Positions 32,966 through 43,780 of a DNA stretch of 64,000 bases are shown here, piece by piece (within the stretch, counting starts at the first letter, position 1; every line of letters starts with the position of its first letter). The position numbers and the translations under genes were made by a program. Source of the stretch: Prochlorococcus sp. AG-347-O22 (GTDB lineage Bacteria; Cyanobacteriota; Cyanobacteriia; PCC-6307; Cyanobiaceae); NCBI GenBank assembly GCA_003278845.1, contig QCCX01000001.1:62001-126000 (forward strand). The letters are read 5' to 3'. The notes under the pieces are model-generated. The model was given only the letters and a program-made list of their open reading frames with translations, had not been told where the DNA came from and did no database searches.

Positions 32966-33547
32966 ATGGTAAATAGTTCATCCCATATTTATTCCAAAGA
33001 TAATCTTGATTTTGTAAATATAAATACTGCTAACAAATTTAACGTAAAAAGATTCACACAAAACGGTCAAATTCAAATCTATCAATCTTCATATCGAGGT
33101 AGCTACTCATCTATCATTAGAGACTCTCTAAGAAATGCGGCTCTTGGCAGGAAAGTGCTATTAATACAATTTATGAAAGGAGGGGTCAAGCAGGGAGTTA
33201 ATAACGCGGTAAAGCTATGCGGCAATTTAACCTGGGTAAGATCATCACATTCCTTTGATCAATATAATTCTGAAACAATTGAAAACAATAAAAATTTAAA
33301 AAAATCTATTCATGAATCTACCATTGAATTATGGAATTTTTGTAAAAGAGAACTACAGTCTGGAGAGAATGACCAAATCATACTTGATGAAATTTTTTTA
33401 GCTGTTGACATGAAAATTATTGATAAAGATGATTTGATTTCAACACTTGAAAACCGATTTATATCAGGAGATGTAATCCTTACTGGTACAGATATACCTA
33501 AAGATTTATTATTAATGGCTAACCAAATTACCGAACTTCGCTCATAA
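32966..33547 (+). CDS. CobO/CobA-like P-loop fold protein (cob(I)alamin adenosyltransferase homolog, divergent)
   Basis: IQIYQSS...GRKVLLIQFMKGG, IILDEIFLAVDMKIIDKDDLISTL, DVILTGTDIPKDLLLMANQITELRS; Walker A degenerate. Confidence 0.75.
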   Translation: MVNSSSHIYSKDNLDFVNINTANKFNVKRFTQNGQIQIYQSSYRGSYSSIIRDSLRNAALGRKVLLIQFMKGGVKQGVNNAVKLCGNLTWVRSSHSFDQYNSETIENNKNLKKSIHESTIELWNFCKRELQSGENDQIILDEIFLAVDMKIIDKDDLISTLENRFISGDVILTGTDIPKDLLLMANQITELRS

Positions 33548-33551
33548 AACA

Positions 33552-34145
33552 ATGTTAAAAAATGATCTCTGGATAAATCAAAAAGCTTCGGAAGGAATGA
33601 TAAAGCCCTTTCAATCAAATTTGGTGAGACATCTTGAGCCTGACAACAATCAAAAGCCAGTTTTGAGTTACGGATGTTCATCTTATGGCTATGATTTAAG
33701 ACTTTCATCAAAAGAATTCTTAATTTTCAGACATATCCCTGGGACTGTGATGAACCCCAAAAAGTTTAATCCTAATAATTTAGAAAAAACTGTTCTTCAC
33801 CATGATAATGATGGAGACTTTTTTATTCTTCCTGCTCACTCGTATGGTTTAGGTGTTGCATTAGAAAAGATGAAAGTGCCAGAAAATATAACTGTGATCT
33901 GTATAGGCAAAAGCACTTACGCACGACTTGGAATTATTGTTAATACAACGCCCGCAGAAGCAGGCTGGGAAGGTCATTTAACATTAGAGTTTAGTAATAG
34001 TTCTGGTGCAGATTGCAGAATTTATGCTGAAGAGGGTATTTGCCAACTACTCTTTTTTGAAGGTGATCCATGCTCCACAACCTATGAAGATAGAAGAGGT
34101 AAATATCAAAACCAACCAGAAAAAGTGACTCTAGCAAAGATCTAA
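33552..34145 (+). CDS. dcd: dCTP deaminase
   Basis: LSYGCSSYGYDLRLS, IGKSTYARLGIIVNTTPAEAGWEGHLTLEFSNSS. Confidence 0.95.
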   Translation: MLKNDLWINQKASEGMIKPFQSNLVRHLEPDNNQKPVLSYGCSSYGYDLRLSSKEFLIFRHIPGTVMNPKKFNPNNLEKTVLHHDNDGDFFILPAHSYGLGVALEKMKVPENITVICIGKSTYARLGIIVNTTPAEAGWEGHLTLEFSNSSGADCRIYAEEGICQLLFFEGDPCSTTYEDRRGKYQNQPEKVTLAKI

Positions 34146-34146
34146 A

Positions 34147-34779
34147 ATGAGTAAAGTTGAACTAATTTCGCTAACTCCTGATGCAGAAAAAACAATGGCT
34201 TATATTGCAAGAGTGAGTAATCCAAAAAATCAGGAAAATGAAGATTATTCGAAATTACTGAGTTATTGCATTAAAAATGAACATTGGAGTGTTTTTGAAC
34301 AGTCATTTATGACCTTACAAATAGAAACTAACAGAGGAATCGCTGCCCAAATTTTAAGACACAGATCATTTACTTTCCAGGAATTTTCGCAGAGATATGC
34401 AGATAGTTCTCAATTGGGTAATATTCCCTTACCAGAGTTAAGGCGTCAAGATTTTAAAAACAGGCAAAATTCGATTCCCGATCTTCCTGATGAGTTAAAA
34501 AAAAGATTCAATGAAAAAATTGGTTTGCATTTTCAGGCTGCTTCAAAATTATATGAAGATTTACTTGCTGAAGGTGTAGCCAAAGAATGTGCGAGATTTG
34601 TTTTACCATTAGCGACTCCAACAAGAATCTATATGTCTGGATCATGCAGATCATGGATCCATTACATTCATTTAAGATCAGCTCACGGCACCCAAAAAGA
34701 ACACAAGTCTATAGCCCAAAATTGCAAGTCTATTTTTAAAAAAAGTTTTCCTATAGTATCAAAATCTCTAGAATGGTAA
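34147..34779 (+). CDS. thyX: FAD-dependent thymidylate synthase
   Basis: RHRSFTFQEFSQRYA ThyX motif; ECARFVLPLATPTRIYMSGSCRSWIHYIHLRS. Confidence 0.97.
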   Translation: MSKVELISLTPDAEKTMAYIARVSNPKNQENEDYSKLLSYCIKNEHWSVFEQSFMTLQIETNRGIAAQILRHRSFTFQEFSQRYADSSQLGNIPLPELRRQDFKNRQNSIPDLPDELKKRFNEKIGLHFQAASKLYEDLLAEGVAKECARFVLPLATPTRIYMSGSCRSWIHYIHLRSAHGTQKEHKSIAQNCKSIFKKSFPIVSKSLEW

Positions 34780-34782
34780 AAA

Positions 34783-35373
34783 TTATCCATGACTACGAGG
34801 ATTAACCTCATTATTTTTATTATCTTGAATTGTTGAAAATTCGGCATTAATAATTTCCTCATAAGGTTTCTCTTCTTTCTCTAAATTATTAATAGATTCT
34901 CTTATTTTCATTTCATCTTGTTTACCAATAAAAGTAGATATTAGATTACCCCTTTTATCAAAAAGATTAACTTGAGGAATCCCGTTGACAGCAAACTTCT
35001 GGATGTAATTAGCCCATTTTTGATTATCGACATTTAAAAAAACAAAATTAATATCTTTTTCGTATTCATCTTTAAAAGCAGAAACTTGTGGAGCCATTTC
35101 TTTGCAGACTTCACACCACTCAGCATAAAATTCCAAAAATGTAGGCTTATTATTTGTAAAAGCTATTTCAGGGTCAACAGATAATTCTCCAAAACTCTTT
35201 AGAAGATAAGTTGATTTAAAAAATAGATTTTTAAACAAAAGCATTGAAATAATAAAAATAGATATAATCAAAACAACTATTATTTTTAAATTTGTCTTTA
35301 AAATTGGTTCTCGACTTTCAGATTGCACTTTTAAGGTATTACTTACTAAAGACATCTTAAATAAGTTGTACAA
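34783..35373 (-). CDS. Membrane-anchored thioredoxin-like protein (TxlA/HCF164-like)
   Basis: TM anchor; FLEFYAEWCEVCKEMAP active site; VNGIPQVNLFDKRGN. Confidence 0.88.
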   Translation of the reverse strand: MYNLFKMSLVSNTLKVQSESREPILKTNLKIIVVLIISIFIISMLLFKNLFFKSTYLLKSFGELSVDPEIAFTNNKPTFLEFYAEWCEVCKEMAPQVSAFKDEYEKDINFVFLNVDNQKWANYIQKFAVNGIPQVNLFDKRGNLISTFIGKQDEMKIRESINNLEKEEKPYEEIINAEFSTIQDNKNNEVNPRSHG

Positions 35374-35466
35374 ATAAAGAGAATTGAAAACTATAAGCTT
35401 TTAATCAACTGATAAAATAATGAATGAATAGTTATCAAAAATTTCTTTGATTCCCGAAATCTAATT

Positions 35467-36825
35467 ATGCAGTCAATCTTTGGAACTGATGGAATAAGAG
35501 GAAGATTTAATGAAGAGATAACTTATTCTCTAGCCTACAAAGTAGGTTATGCTTTAGGTTCGACTCTGAGCAAGAGAAATCCAATATTAATTGGAAGAGA
35601 TACAAGAATTAGTGGAGATATTCTGCTTCAGGCCATAACACAAGGTATAAATGAAAGTGGCAAAAAATTTATAAATCTTGGAATCTGTCCAACCCCAGCT
35701 ATACCTTTTTTAATCAAACAAGAAAACCTGAGCAGTGGTGTCATGATTTCTGCAAGTCATAATCCGCCAGAATATAATGGTATAAAAATTTTTGATCATA
35801 ATGGTCAAAAAATTACTAAAAATTTTGAGAGTAAAATTCAAAAAATAATTGAAGAATCAAAACAAAATATATCAATTCCTACAAAAGTGGTTTCCCTAAA
35901 AACAAATAAAGATCTTATGGATAATTATATTAAAAGCCTAATCCAAACAATGGGTGGAGAAAGTTTAAGCGGGTTAAGAATAATATTAGACACATGCTAT
36001 GGATCAGCAACAACTTGCGCAAAAAAAATTTTTCAGTCTCTTGGTGCTGATGTAAAAGTTATCAATAACTCTAAAAATGGTTTGAAAATTAATTTGAATT
36101 GTGGTTCTACTAACCTCGAACCATTAAAAAAAGCATTAAGGGAGAGTCCTGCAGATATGGGGTTCAGCTTCGATGGAGATGCCGATAGAGTAATTGGAAT
36201 CGATTCAGAAGGTAATGTGCTGGATGGAGATCATATTCTTTTTCTTTGGGGTAGAGAACTTATGGAACAACAGATTCTCACCAATAATTTATTAGTATCA
36301 ACACAAATGGCAAACTTAGGTTTTGAAAAGGCCTGGAAGAAAATTGGAGGAATTTTACATAGAACTGATGTAGGAGATAAATATGTTCATGACGCAATTA
36401 AAGAAAAAGGAGCGATTTTAGGAGGTGAGCAGTCAGGTCATATACTTTCAAAAATTAATAACTTTTCTGGTGATGGGATTTTGACTGCACTTCAAATTTC
36501 TAAATATTGCAAAAAGAAAAATATTAATTTAAATGATTGGCTTAAAAGTAGTTTCGAACCTTTTTCTCAAAAACTAACTAATATTAAATTAGATTTTAAT
36601 ATTAATAAATTAAATCCAAAAAACAAAATCTTAATTGATGAATCTATAAAAAATTTTCAGGCACTATATTCAGATAATTATAGAGTTTATATAAGGCCTA
36701 GCGGTACAGAACCTGTAATCAGAGTTCTAGTTGAGGCCAAAAATCATCAGGAAGTTCATTCTTTATCAAGCGAAATAACAAACAAACTCTTTTTAGAAAT
36801 TAATAAAATAACAAATCAACTATGA
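35467..36825 (+). CDS. glmM: Phosphoglucosamine mutase
   Basis: [65 protein letters not shown]. Confidence 0.96.
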   Translation: MQSIFGTDGIRGRFNEEITYSLAYKVGYALGSTLSKRNPILIGRDTRISGDILLQAITQGINESGKKFINLGICPTPAIPFLIKQENLSSGVMISASHNPPEYNGIKIFDHNGQKITKNFESKIQKIIEESKQNISIPTKVVSLKTNKDLMDNYIKSLIQTMGGESLSGLRIILDTCYGSATTCAKKIFQSLGADVKVINNSKNGLKINLNCGSTNLEPLKKALRESPADMGFSFDGDADRVIGIDSEGNVLDGDHILFLWGRELMEQQILTNNLLVSTQMANLGFEKAWKKIGGILHRTDVGDKYVHDAIKEKGAILGGEQSGHILSKINNFSGDGILTALQISKYCKKKNINLNDWLKSSFEPFSQKLTNIKLDFNINKLNPKNKILIDESIKNFQALYSDNYRVYIRPSGTEPVIRVLVEAKNHQEVHSLSSEITNKLFLEINKITNQL

Positions 36826-36826
36826 A

Positions 36827-37456
36827 TTAAATTTTTATATAAATTTTTTCATAAATATCAAGTTGGTTAACAATCACATACTTTTCCCTATCAGTTTTAA
36901 CTTTAATTGGATTAAAACTTTCGGAGCGATTAAATTCTTTTTTATCTATTGTTTTAAAATGAAAATTACTTGATATAGTGAAATCCATATAATCGAATAA
37001 ATCCTTTACATCTGTTTTTATAAAAATTAGGGTTCCTTTTTGCAATGAATTTGAGAGCATATTAATAAATCCTGGCTGAATTACACGCCTTTTATAATGC
37101 CTCTTTTTAAACCAAGGATCAGGGAAATTAAAAGAAATACTTTTTAGATTTTTGATAATAAATTTATTTTGGACATCATTCAAAATATTATTAGCATTAC
37201 CAAATATAAAATATAGATTTTTGATTTCTCGTTCAATAGCTTTTAATTTCGCATTTTTGACTAATTTCTCACGGATTTCAATTCCTAAATAATTCCAACT
37301 AGTATTAAGTAAAGCCAAATCAAATAGAAACTCACCAGCAGCACAACCTATATCCAAATGAAGATTCGATTTAGAATCATCAAACATTTCGCTCAAAGAA
37401 GGTATTCTCTCAATTTGATTGAAATTACTACTAAGGGGATTAACATGTTGTCTCAT
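36827..37456 (-). CDS. trmB: tRNA (guanine-N7-)-methyltransferase
   Basis: [50 protein letters not shown]. Confidence 0.95.
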   Translation of the reverse strand: MRQHVNPLSSNFNQIERIPSLSEMFDDSKSNLHLDIGCAAGEFLFDLALLNTSWNYLGIEIREKLVKNAKLKAIEREIKNLYFIFGNANNILNDVQNKFIIKNLKSISFNFPDPWFKKRHYKRRVIQPGFINMLSNSLQKGTLIFIKTDVKDLFDYMDFTISSNFHFKTIDKKEFNRSESFNPIKVKTDREKYVIVNQLDIYEKIYIKI

Positions 37457-37578
37457 ACAATTATCAATATATTGCTAGGCAATAATATAAGGATGCATAA
37501 TATTCATAACTATGACAATAGTCAGTTCAAAAGTAACAGTTTGATGTTTAATTATTATGTGTTTAAAAAGAAAAAGTT

Positions 37579-38202
37579 TTGAACGTTTTTAATCAACTGT
37601 CTATTTGGCTATCCTTTCAACTTTCAACAATTTTCCTTATTGGTATTCCAGTTACTTTATCCTTCTGGTCAATTAAAAAAAGAAATAAAGCAGTTATTAA
37701 ACTTCTATCAATTTATTGGAAAGTATCCCTTTTATTTTTTATAAGCCTTCTACTTTTAATAGGAAAGTATAATTATGCTCTTGTGATTACAAATATTTCA
37801 ACATTATTAATGACAGTTTCAGTTTGGTTTTGGAACGATATAAATGATGAATTAAGAGAATATGATTTTTCTTACTCCCTTACCACAACAATAAAAATAT
37901 GGAGATGGACGATAACTTTTATATCTCTCAATTTCTTTATTCAGAGTTTACAAAACTTTAACTGCTTTTCTTTAATCAATTCGGATGAGTGTGCAATATG
38001 GCTTCAGCCTTCTTCAAATTTATATACTACTATAAAAAATTTATTTAATTTTTTCTTTGGAGCTAACTTTACCCAGCCGATATCAAAATTCTTAGGATTA
38101 TTTTTATTATTAATCTATATTTTAGGCCTTATTCAATGGACAATAATCAAATTACCTAAAAATGGAAGAAACTCCTGCTTCTCGGAAAATGGCAAAAATT
38201 GA
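37579..38202 (+). CDS. DUF3177-like cyanobacterial membrane protein
   Basis: Multi-TM 207-aa ORF, TTG start; family assignment tentative. Confidence 0.6.
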   Translation: MNVFNQLSIWLSFQLSTIFLIGIPVTLSFWSIKKRNKAVIKLLSIYWKVSLLFFISLLLLIGKYNYALVITNISTLLMTVSVWFWNDINDELREYDFSYSLTTTIKIWRWTITFISLNFFIQSLQNFNCFSLINSDECAIWLQPSSNLYTTIKNLFNFFFGANFTQPISKFLGLFLLLIYILGLIQWTIIKLPKNGRNSCFSENGKN

Positions 38203-38497
38203 TTTAATACGTATTCTTGAAAAAATAAGTTCCGAGATGCCTGATAGGATACTAAAACTAGAGGGATTTATTCTAAAAGAAACTCAAAAAGAACAATTAG
38301 AAATACTTATTTTCAGAGGTTACAGTAGCTCAACAACTCATCCAATTGAAATAGATTCAGAAAAAAAAGTAATAACACTTTCTTATACAATTACAAACTT
38401 TAAACTTTATAAAGCACCTTTAACAGAAACCGAAGAAAATTTTATAAGAGAAAATCAAAACTCAATTTTCTTTTTGAATCTAAAAAACTGGATTTAA
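38162..38497 (+). CDS. Conserved hypothetical protein
   Basis: 111-aa ORF overlapping the previous gene out of frame; likely start at the internal ATG (38189, [13 protein letters not shown]). Confidence 0.6.
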   Translation: MEETPASRKMAKIDLIRILEKISSEMPDRILKLEGFILKETQKEQLEILIFRGYSSSTTHPIEIDSEKKVITLSYTITNFKLYKAPLTETEENFIRENQNSIFFLNLKNWI

Positions 38498-41400
38498 ATC
38501 AATTCAAAATTAATAATATTTGAACATCTTTTGCATAATTTTGTATTTTGGATTCCATTAAAAGTTTCTTTTTGATAATGCCAACATCTATCACATTTTT
38601 GACCTTGAGCTTTGTTTATTTGAATTTTACCAAGTACATTATTATCAATAATCAGAGAATTTTCCACCAAATTGGATACCACTTGGAAGTTTGATACTAT
38701 AAGCCAATCTCTAAATAAATCTACATCTTGATTGCCAAATTCTTTTAGCCAGGTAAGTGACTCTTTTAAAGCTTTATCTTCAGGTAAATAATTAACTTCA
38801 GTTTCCAAAGCTGCTCCAATTATTTGTTTGTTCCTACATCCTTCTATAGCCTTGTTAATTTCAACTCTCAAATTCCTTAAATTTGCAATGTGCTCATTAA
38901 GTTTTTGATTTTTCCATGACTGCGAAAATATTGGCCATCCTCTTTGAAAGACTGATTTTTCTTCAGTTGTGTATGGAATATTTTGCCAAATATCTTCAGC
39001 CATATGACAAAGCACTGGAGAAATAAGTACGGCTAAATTTTCAACAACTTTTGACATGACGTACTGACAAGATCTTCTCCTAAATTGTGATTTAGAACTT
39101 ACATATAACCTATCCTTTGCAATATCCAAATAAAAATTTGATAGATCTACAACGCAAAAACTTTGCAAAATTTGGAAAAATTTTGAAAATTCATAATTTT
39201 CGTAAGCATTTGATATTTGATCTGTAACCTCAACTAATCTACCTAACATCCATTGATCTAAGAGAGGCAATTGATCAATTTCAAAACTATCAATTTTAGG
39301 ATCATAATCATGAATATTACCTAAAAGATATCTTGCAGTATTACGAACTTTTCTATAAACGTCTGAAAGTTGCTTGAGTATATTTGAACCAATTGGAACA
39401 TCTACTGAATAATCTACAGAGCTTACCCATAGCCTTAAAACATCAGCACCATAAGCAGGATCAGTTTTTTTATTATTACCTCCATTAATAATCATATTTG
39501 GGTCAACAACATTTCCTAAAGATTTGCTCATTTTTCTTCCATTTTCATCAAGTGCAAAACCATGAGTTAAAACTTTCTTATATGGAGGTTTATTATTGAC
39601 TGCAACGGATGTTAACAAAGAAGACTGAAACCATCCGCGATGTTGATCTGAGCCCTCTAAATAAAGATCTGCTGGATATTTTAATTCACTTCTTAGTTCA
39701 CATACTGCGGCCCAGCTAGATCCTGAATCGAACCAAACATCCATTGTATCTGTCCCTTTTTTCCAAAGATCAGATTCTTTTGCATAATTTTCTGGCAAAA
39801 GATTCTTAACATCCCAATCCCACCAAATATCTGCTCCATATTCACTAAAAAGTTCTTGAATATGATTAATTATCTCGTTGTTAAGGAGAATTTCATTACC
39901 ATTTTTTTTATAAAAAACTGGAATAGGGACTCCCCATGACCTTTGTCTAGAAATACACCAATCTCCTCTACCAACAACCATAGAATAAATTCTTTTCTTT
40001 CCAGTCTCTGGCATCCATTCAACATCTTCGATTGCCTTTAATGCAGATGATCTAAAGCCATTTACAGATGCAAACCATTGTTCTGTTGCCCTAAAAATAG
40101 TTGGTTTTTTTGTTCTCCAATCATATGGATATCTATGCTTATAATTTTCTTTTAATAGAAGCAAATTATTTCCTTTTAAATGTTCAATAATTAAATCATT
40201 TGCATCTTTCAGAACATTTGATCCTTTGAATTGACCAGAATTTTCATTTAAGTCACCTTTTTCATCAACGACACATGTTATTGGTAAATCATATTTTTGA
40301 CCCACATTAAAATCATCTATCCCATGACCAGGAGCGGTATGAACAATTCCAGTTCCTGATTCTGTAGTGATATAATCCCCTCCAATTATAATTCTGCAAT
40401 TTTTATTCTTAGAAGGATGTTGATATTCAATATTTTCCAATTTGGAGCCTTTAACCTCTAATAGGACCTTGAAATTTTTATTAAATTTCTTACTTATTTC
40501 AGAAAATAAATCCTTCGCAAAAAGGTAAATTTTCTTCTCTTCATCGATAGCGAAAACGTACTTTATTTTTGGATTTACTGCAACTGCTTCATTTGCTGGT
40601 ATGGTCCAAGGAGTAGTGGTCCAAATAGTAATGAAAGAATTATTTTGAAAAAAATCTTTTTTGATATTAAGGTTTTCTTGGATGAAATTTAATAGAATTT
40701 CCTCGGGTATTTTAGTGATTTTTAATGAAACATAAATACTTTTTGAATAATGTTCATCAGGGTATTCTAATTCTGCTTCTGCAAGTGCAGTCCTTGAACT
40801 TGGGCTCCAATGAACAGGTTTAAGACCTCGATATATATAGCCATTTAAAAACATTTTCCCGAATACCCCAATCTGAGCAGATTCATAACTTTTCTTAAGA
40901 GTTAAGTAAGGGTTATTCCAATCTCCCCATATGCCCCACCTTTTGAAACCCTCCTTCTGATTATTAATTTGGATATGGGCATAATCTGTTGCTTTTTTTC
41001 TTAAATTTAGAGTGTCAAGATTCTTTCTTTCATCAGATTTTAAATTCTGAAGAACTTTTAATTCAATAGGTAATCCATGACAATCCCATCCAGGTACGAA
41101 ATGAACCCTAAATCCTCTTAAGGTTTTGTACTTATTAATTATGTCTTTTAAAACTTTATTAAGGGCATGACCCATATGAAGAGCTCCATTTGCATAAGGA
41201 GGGCCATCATGTAATGTAAATATTTCGCCTGAATTGTTTGAACCCAATTGGAAATCAATATTATTATTAGCCCAAAAATTCTGTATCTCAGGTTCTCTTA
41301 CAACTGAGTTAGCTCGCATTGAGAAATCAGTTTTTAATAAATTTAAAGTTTCTTTATAAGAAAAATCTGATTTTTGTTCTTTGCTATTTTGAGATTTCAT
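38494..41400 (-). CDS. ileS: Isoleucyl-tRNA synthetase
   Basis: [65 protein letters not shown] zinc motif. Confidence 0.98.
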   Translation of the reverse strand: MKSQNSKEQKSDFSYKETLNLLKTDFSMRANSVVREPEIQNFWANNNIDFQLGSNNSGEIFTLHDGPPYANGALHMGHALNKVLKDIINKYKTLRGFRVHFVPGWDCHGLPIELKVLQNLKSDERKNLDTLNLRKKATDYAHIQINNQKEGFKRWGIWGDWNNPYLTLKKSYESAQIGVFGKMFLNGYIYRGLKPVHWSPSSRTALAEAELEYPDEHYSKSIYVSLKITKIPEEILLNFIQENLNIKKDFFQNNSFITIWTTTPWTIPANEAVAVNPKIKYVFAIDEEKKIYLFAKDLFSEISKKFNKNFKVLLEVKGSKLENIEYQHPSKNKNCRIIIGGDYITTESGTGIVHTAPGHGIDDFNVGQKYDLPITCVVDEKGDLNENSGQFKGSNVLKDANDLIIEHLKGNNLLLLKENYKHRYPYDWRTKKPTIFRATEQWFASVNGFRSSALKAIEDVEWMPETGKKRIYSMVVGRGDWCISRQRSWGVPIPVFYKKNGNEILLNNEIINHIQELFSEYGADIWWDWDVKNLLPENYAKESDLWKKGTDTMDVWFDSGSSWAAVCELRSELKYPADLYLEGSDQHRGWFQSSLLTSVAVNNKPPYKKVLTHGFALDENGRKMSKSLGNVVDPNMIINGGNNKKTDPAYGADVLRLWVSSVDYSVDVPIGSNILKQLSDVYRKVRNTARYLLGNIHDYDPKIDSFEIDQLPLLDQWMLGRLVEVTDQISNAYENYEFSKFFQILQSFCVVDLSNFYLDIAKDRLYVSSKSQFRRRSCQYVMSKVVENLAVLISPVLCHMAEDIWQNIPYTTEEKSVFQRGWPIFSQSWKNQKLNEHIANLRNLRVEINKAIEGCRNKQIIGAALETEVNYLPEDKALKESLTWLKEFGNQDVDLFRDWLIVSNFQVVSNLVENSLIIDNNVLGKIQINKAQGQKCDRCWHYQKETFNGIQNTKLCKRCSNIINFELI

Positions 41401-41511
41401 ACGACGATATAAGAAATATTGGTGATCAAAAGAATTATTTAAATAAATCTAATTCATTATATTCTTTCTTAATTGACCTGTAGTTTTTTTGGGATGTTTC
41501 AAATAACCATT

Positions 41512-41967
41512 TTATTTATTTAAGACTTTTATATTATCATTTTTATCATTTCTTACCCACTTTTTTTGGGTTGTATTTTTATTGCTACCAAAATTAAAAA
41601 AATTTGAAGGTTTCGTGAAATCACCTAATGCCAGATTTATGGATTCTAATATTTTCAAAAAGTTATTTTTAAACTCCAAAAAGGTAATTAATTTTTTCTT
41701 TTCGTTATCTGTCAATTGGTACCATCTAGACAAAAAAAGCTCTACTAGATAAAAAACAACTAGTACTGTTAAAAATAGGAAAATTACAAAAAATGATTCA
41801 TCTAGTGTTTTATGTTTAATTATTAATATCAAACCTATTAATAAATTCAAAAAAGCTTTTATTAAGTCTTTTGGTTTACCTAGCTCAAGATAAATTATCG
41901 GTACAGCTAGAAAAATGGTCCCAACCAAAATATAAAAAGTTCCCAAATAAAATATCAAACTATTCAT
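41512..41967 (-). CDS. Ycf66-like membrane protein
   Basis: Hydrophobic N-terminal half then DNEKKK...KNFLKIL; Ycf66-like layout. Confidence 0.5.
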   Translation of the reverse strand: MNSLIFYLGTFYILVGTIFLAVPIIYLELGKPKDLIKAFLNLLIGLILIIKHKTLDESFFVIFLFLTVLVVFYLVELFLSRWYQLTDNEKKKLITFLEFKNNFLKILESINLALGDFTKPSNFFNFGSNKNTTQKKWVRNDKNDNIKVLNK

Positions 41968-42039
41968 TAAATTAACTACTTAATTAAATTATAAGAGTTG
42001 ATATCAAGAAACAAACTATCTATCATAATTTCCTTAAGT

Positions 42040-42120
42040 GCGGTCGGGGAGACTTGAACTCCCACACCCGAAGATACGAGTACCTAAAACTCGCGCGTCT
42101 ACCAATTCCGCCACGACCGC
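42040..42120 (-). tRNA. tRNA-Leu (TAG)
   Basis: Minus strand GCGGTCGTGGCGGAATTGGTAGACGCGCGAGTTTTAGGTACTCGTATCTTCGGGTGTGGGAGTTCAAGTCTCCCCGACCGC, class II variable arm. Confidence 0.95.
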
Positions 42121-42289
42121 TCAAATAAAATAATAATTGAAAGAGGTTTATTTTAAAAATTTTTTTTCTTAAGATGATTAATTTGACACATTAAAATTCA
42201 ATTGAAAATCTCTTAAAAGAAATTTTTTATGTATAAGCATGCAATCATCTGAAAATATCAGTTATATTATTTAAAGAATAAAAGAAACG

Positions 42290-43309
42290 ATTTCAAACTT
42301 AATCAGTAAAAATACAACGAAAAATACTAATTCTTCAAAAACATTTAATTGGCAAAAAGAGATTAAAAATTACGTAGATCCGCCAAGTTTTTGGAATCCA
42401 ACATTAGGTTTATTTTTTGGCGGTTATTTTCTAGCGTTTCTTAGCATATGGCAATGGTATAGAGGTGTTTGGCCTTTACCTCTACTTGTAGCCACTGCTT
42501 TTTTAGCTTTACATATTGAAGGTACTGTTATTCATGATGCCTGTCATAAAGCGGCTCATCCAGTTCCTTGGATAAATCAAGCAATGGGCCATGGCTCAGC
42601 TATTTTATTAGGGTTTAGCTTCCCAGTTTTTACGAGAGTTCATTTACAACATCATATTCACGTAAATCACCCCAAAAATGATCCCGACCATATTGTCAGT
42701 ACTTTTGGTCCAATTTGGCTAATTGCTCCAAGATTTTTTTATCATGAGGTATTTTTCTTTCAAAGAAAACTTTGGCGAAGATATGAATTAATACAATGGG
42801 GAATTGAAAGATCCATATTCCTAACAATTATCTTGGCAGGTTTGAAATTTGACTTTATGAATTTAATTTATAATTTATGGTTCGGACCAGCATTAATGGT
42901 TGGGGTCACTTTAGGAATATTTTTTGATTATTTACCCCATAGACCATTTCGGTCAAGAAATAAATGGATAAATTCTCGAGTTTATCCAAGCAAATTTATG
43001 AATTTATTAATAATGGGGCAAAATTACCACCTCATTCATCATCTATGGCCTTCGATTCCTTGGTTTGAATACAAAATAGCTTATGAAAAAACTAAGCCTT
43101 TATTGGATAAAAAAGGCTCGCCTCAAAGGGTTGGAATATTTGAAAGTAAAGAAGACATTTTTAACTTTATTTATGATTTATTAATAGGTATAAGGAGTCA
43201 TAGCAAAAGGAGGGGGAAAATAAGAAAAATCATAAATTTATATCCAGGCTTTAAAATAAAAAAATTTTTATTAAAGATAGTCAACAAAACATTTATTGGA
43301 AGCAACTAA
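42290..43309 (+). CDS. crtR: Beta-carotene hydroxylase / fatty-acid-desaturase family protein (start uncertain, non-canonical)
   Basis: Continuous frame upstream of the track ATG (42584) encodes VDPPSFWNPTLGLFF...HIEGTVIHDACHKAAHP; His boxes HDACH, HLQHHIHVNHP, NYHLIHHLWPSIPW; no ATG/GTG/TTG in frame between the stop at 42272 and 42584. Confidence 0.85.
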   Translation: MSNLISKNTTKNTNSSKTFNWQKEIKNYVDPPSFWNPTLGLFFGGYFLAFLSIWQWYRGVWPLPLLVATAFLALHIEGTVIHDACHKAAHPVPWINQAMGHGSAILLGFSFPVFTRVHLQHHIHVNHPKNDPDHIVSTFGPIWLIAPRFFYHEVFFFQRKLWRRYELIQWGIERSIFLTIILAGLKFDFMNLIYNLWFGPALMVGVTLGIFFDYLPHRPFRSRNKWINSRVYPSKFMNLLIMGQNYHLIHHLWPSIPWFEYKIAYEKTKPLLDKKGSPQRVGIFESKEDIFNFIYDLLIGIRSHSKRRGKIRKIINLYPGFKIKKFLLKIVNKTFIGSN

Positions 43310-43314
43310 CTTAC

Positions 43315-43608
43315 TTATTCATTAATAATTTTTGGTACTTTAAAATATTTATCTTCTCTCGATGGACCCAATTCTAAAAGTTCTTCATTACAATCATTAT
43401 TTTTCTTTTCATCTTTTCTAAATACATTTACAACCTCTATAGCTCTCGTTGTACAGGGAACATCATCTGTATCAATTTTTTCAAGTTGTCTTATATAGTC
43501 CAATATCTTTTCTAATTGTTGTGCATGATTATTAATTTCATTCTCGTTAAGTTCTAATCTCGCTAAATGAGCAACTTTCTTTACTTCCTCTTTAGTTATT
43601 TTTGTCAT
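43315..43608 (-). CDS. gatC: Asp/Glu-tRNA amidotransferase subunit C
   Basis: EEVKKVAHLARLELNENEI...LEKILDYIRQLEKIDTDDVPCTT. Confidence 0.93.
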   Translation of the reverse strand: MTKITKEEVKKVAHLARLELNENEINNHAQQLEKILDYIRQLEKIDTDDVPCTTRAIEVVNVFRKDEKKNNDCNEELLELGPSREDKYFKVPKIINE

Positions 43609-43780
43609 ACATTTAATCTCTTTCTTATTAAATAATAGTTTATTAAGAACAACTTATTTACATATCCTTTGAATTTCAAATAATTTTAAAAAAATAATCA
43701 CATCTTTTTGAAAATCAATATCAATTAATAGCCTTAATTATTTTTCTCAGCTAAATATGTTATTAGATAAATATTGAAAA

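Noticed and set aside
37358-37582. 74-aa plus ORF antisense to the 5' end of trmB
   Set aside because: Overlaps trmB on the opposite strand and ends in low-complexity FKKKKF; no motif.
42584-43309. Track ORF as a complete 241-aa desaturase
   Set aside because: Conserved sequence with the first His box continues upstream in the same frame, so the gene is longer.
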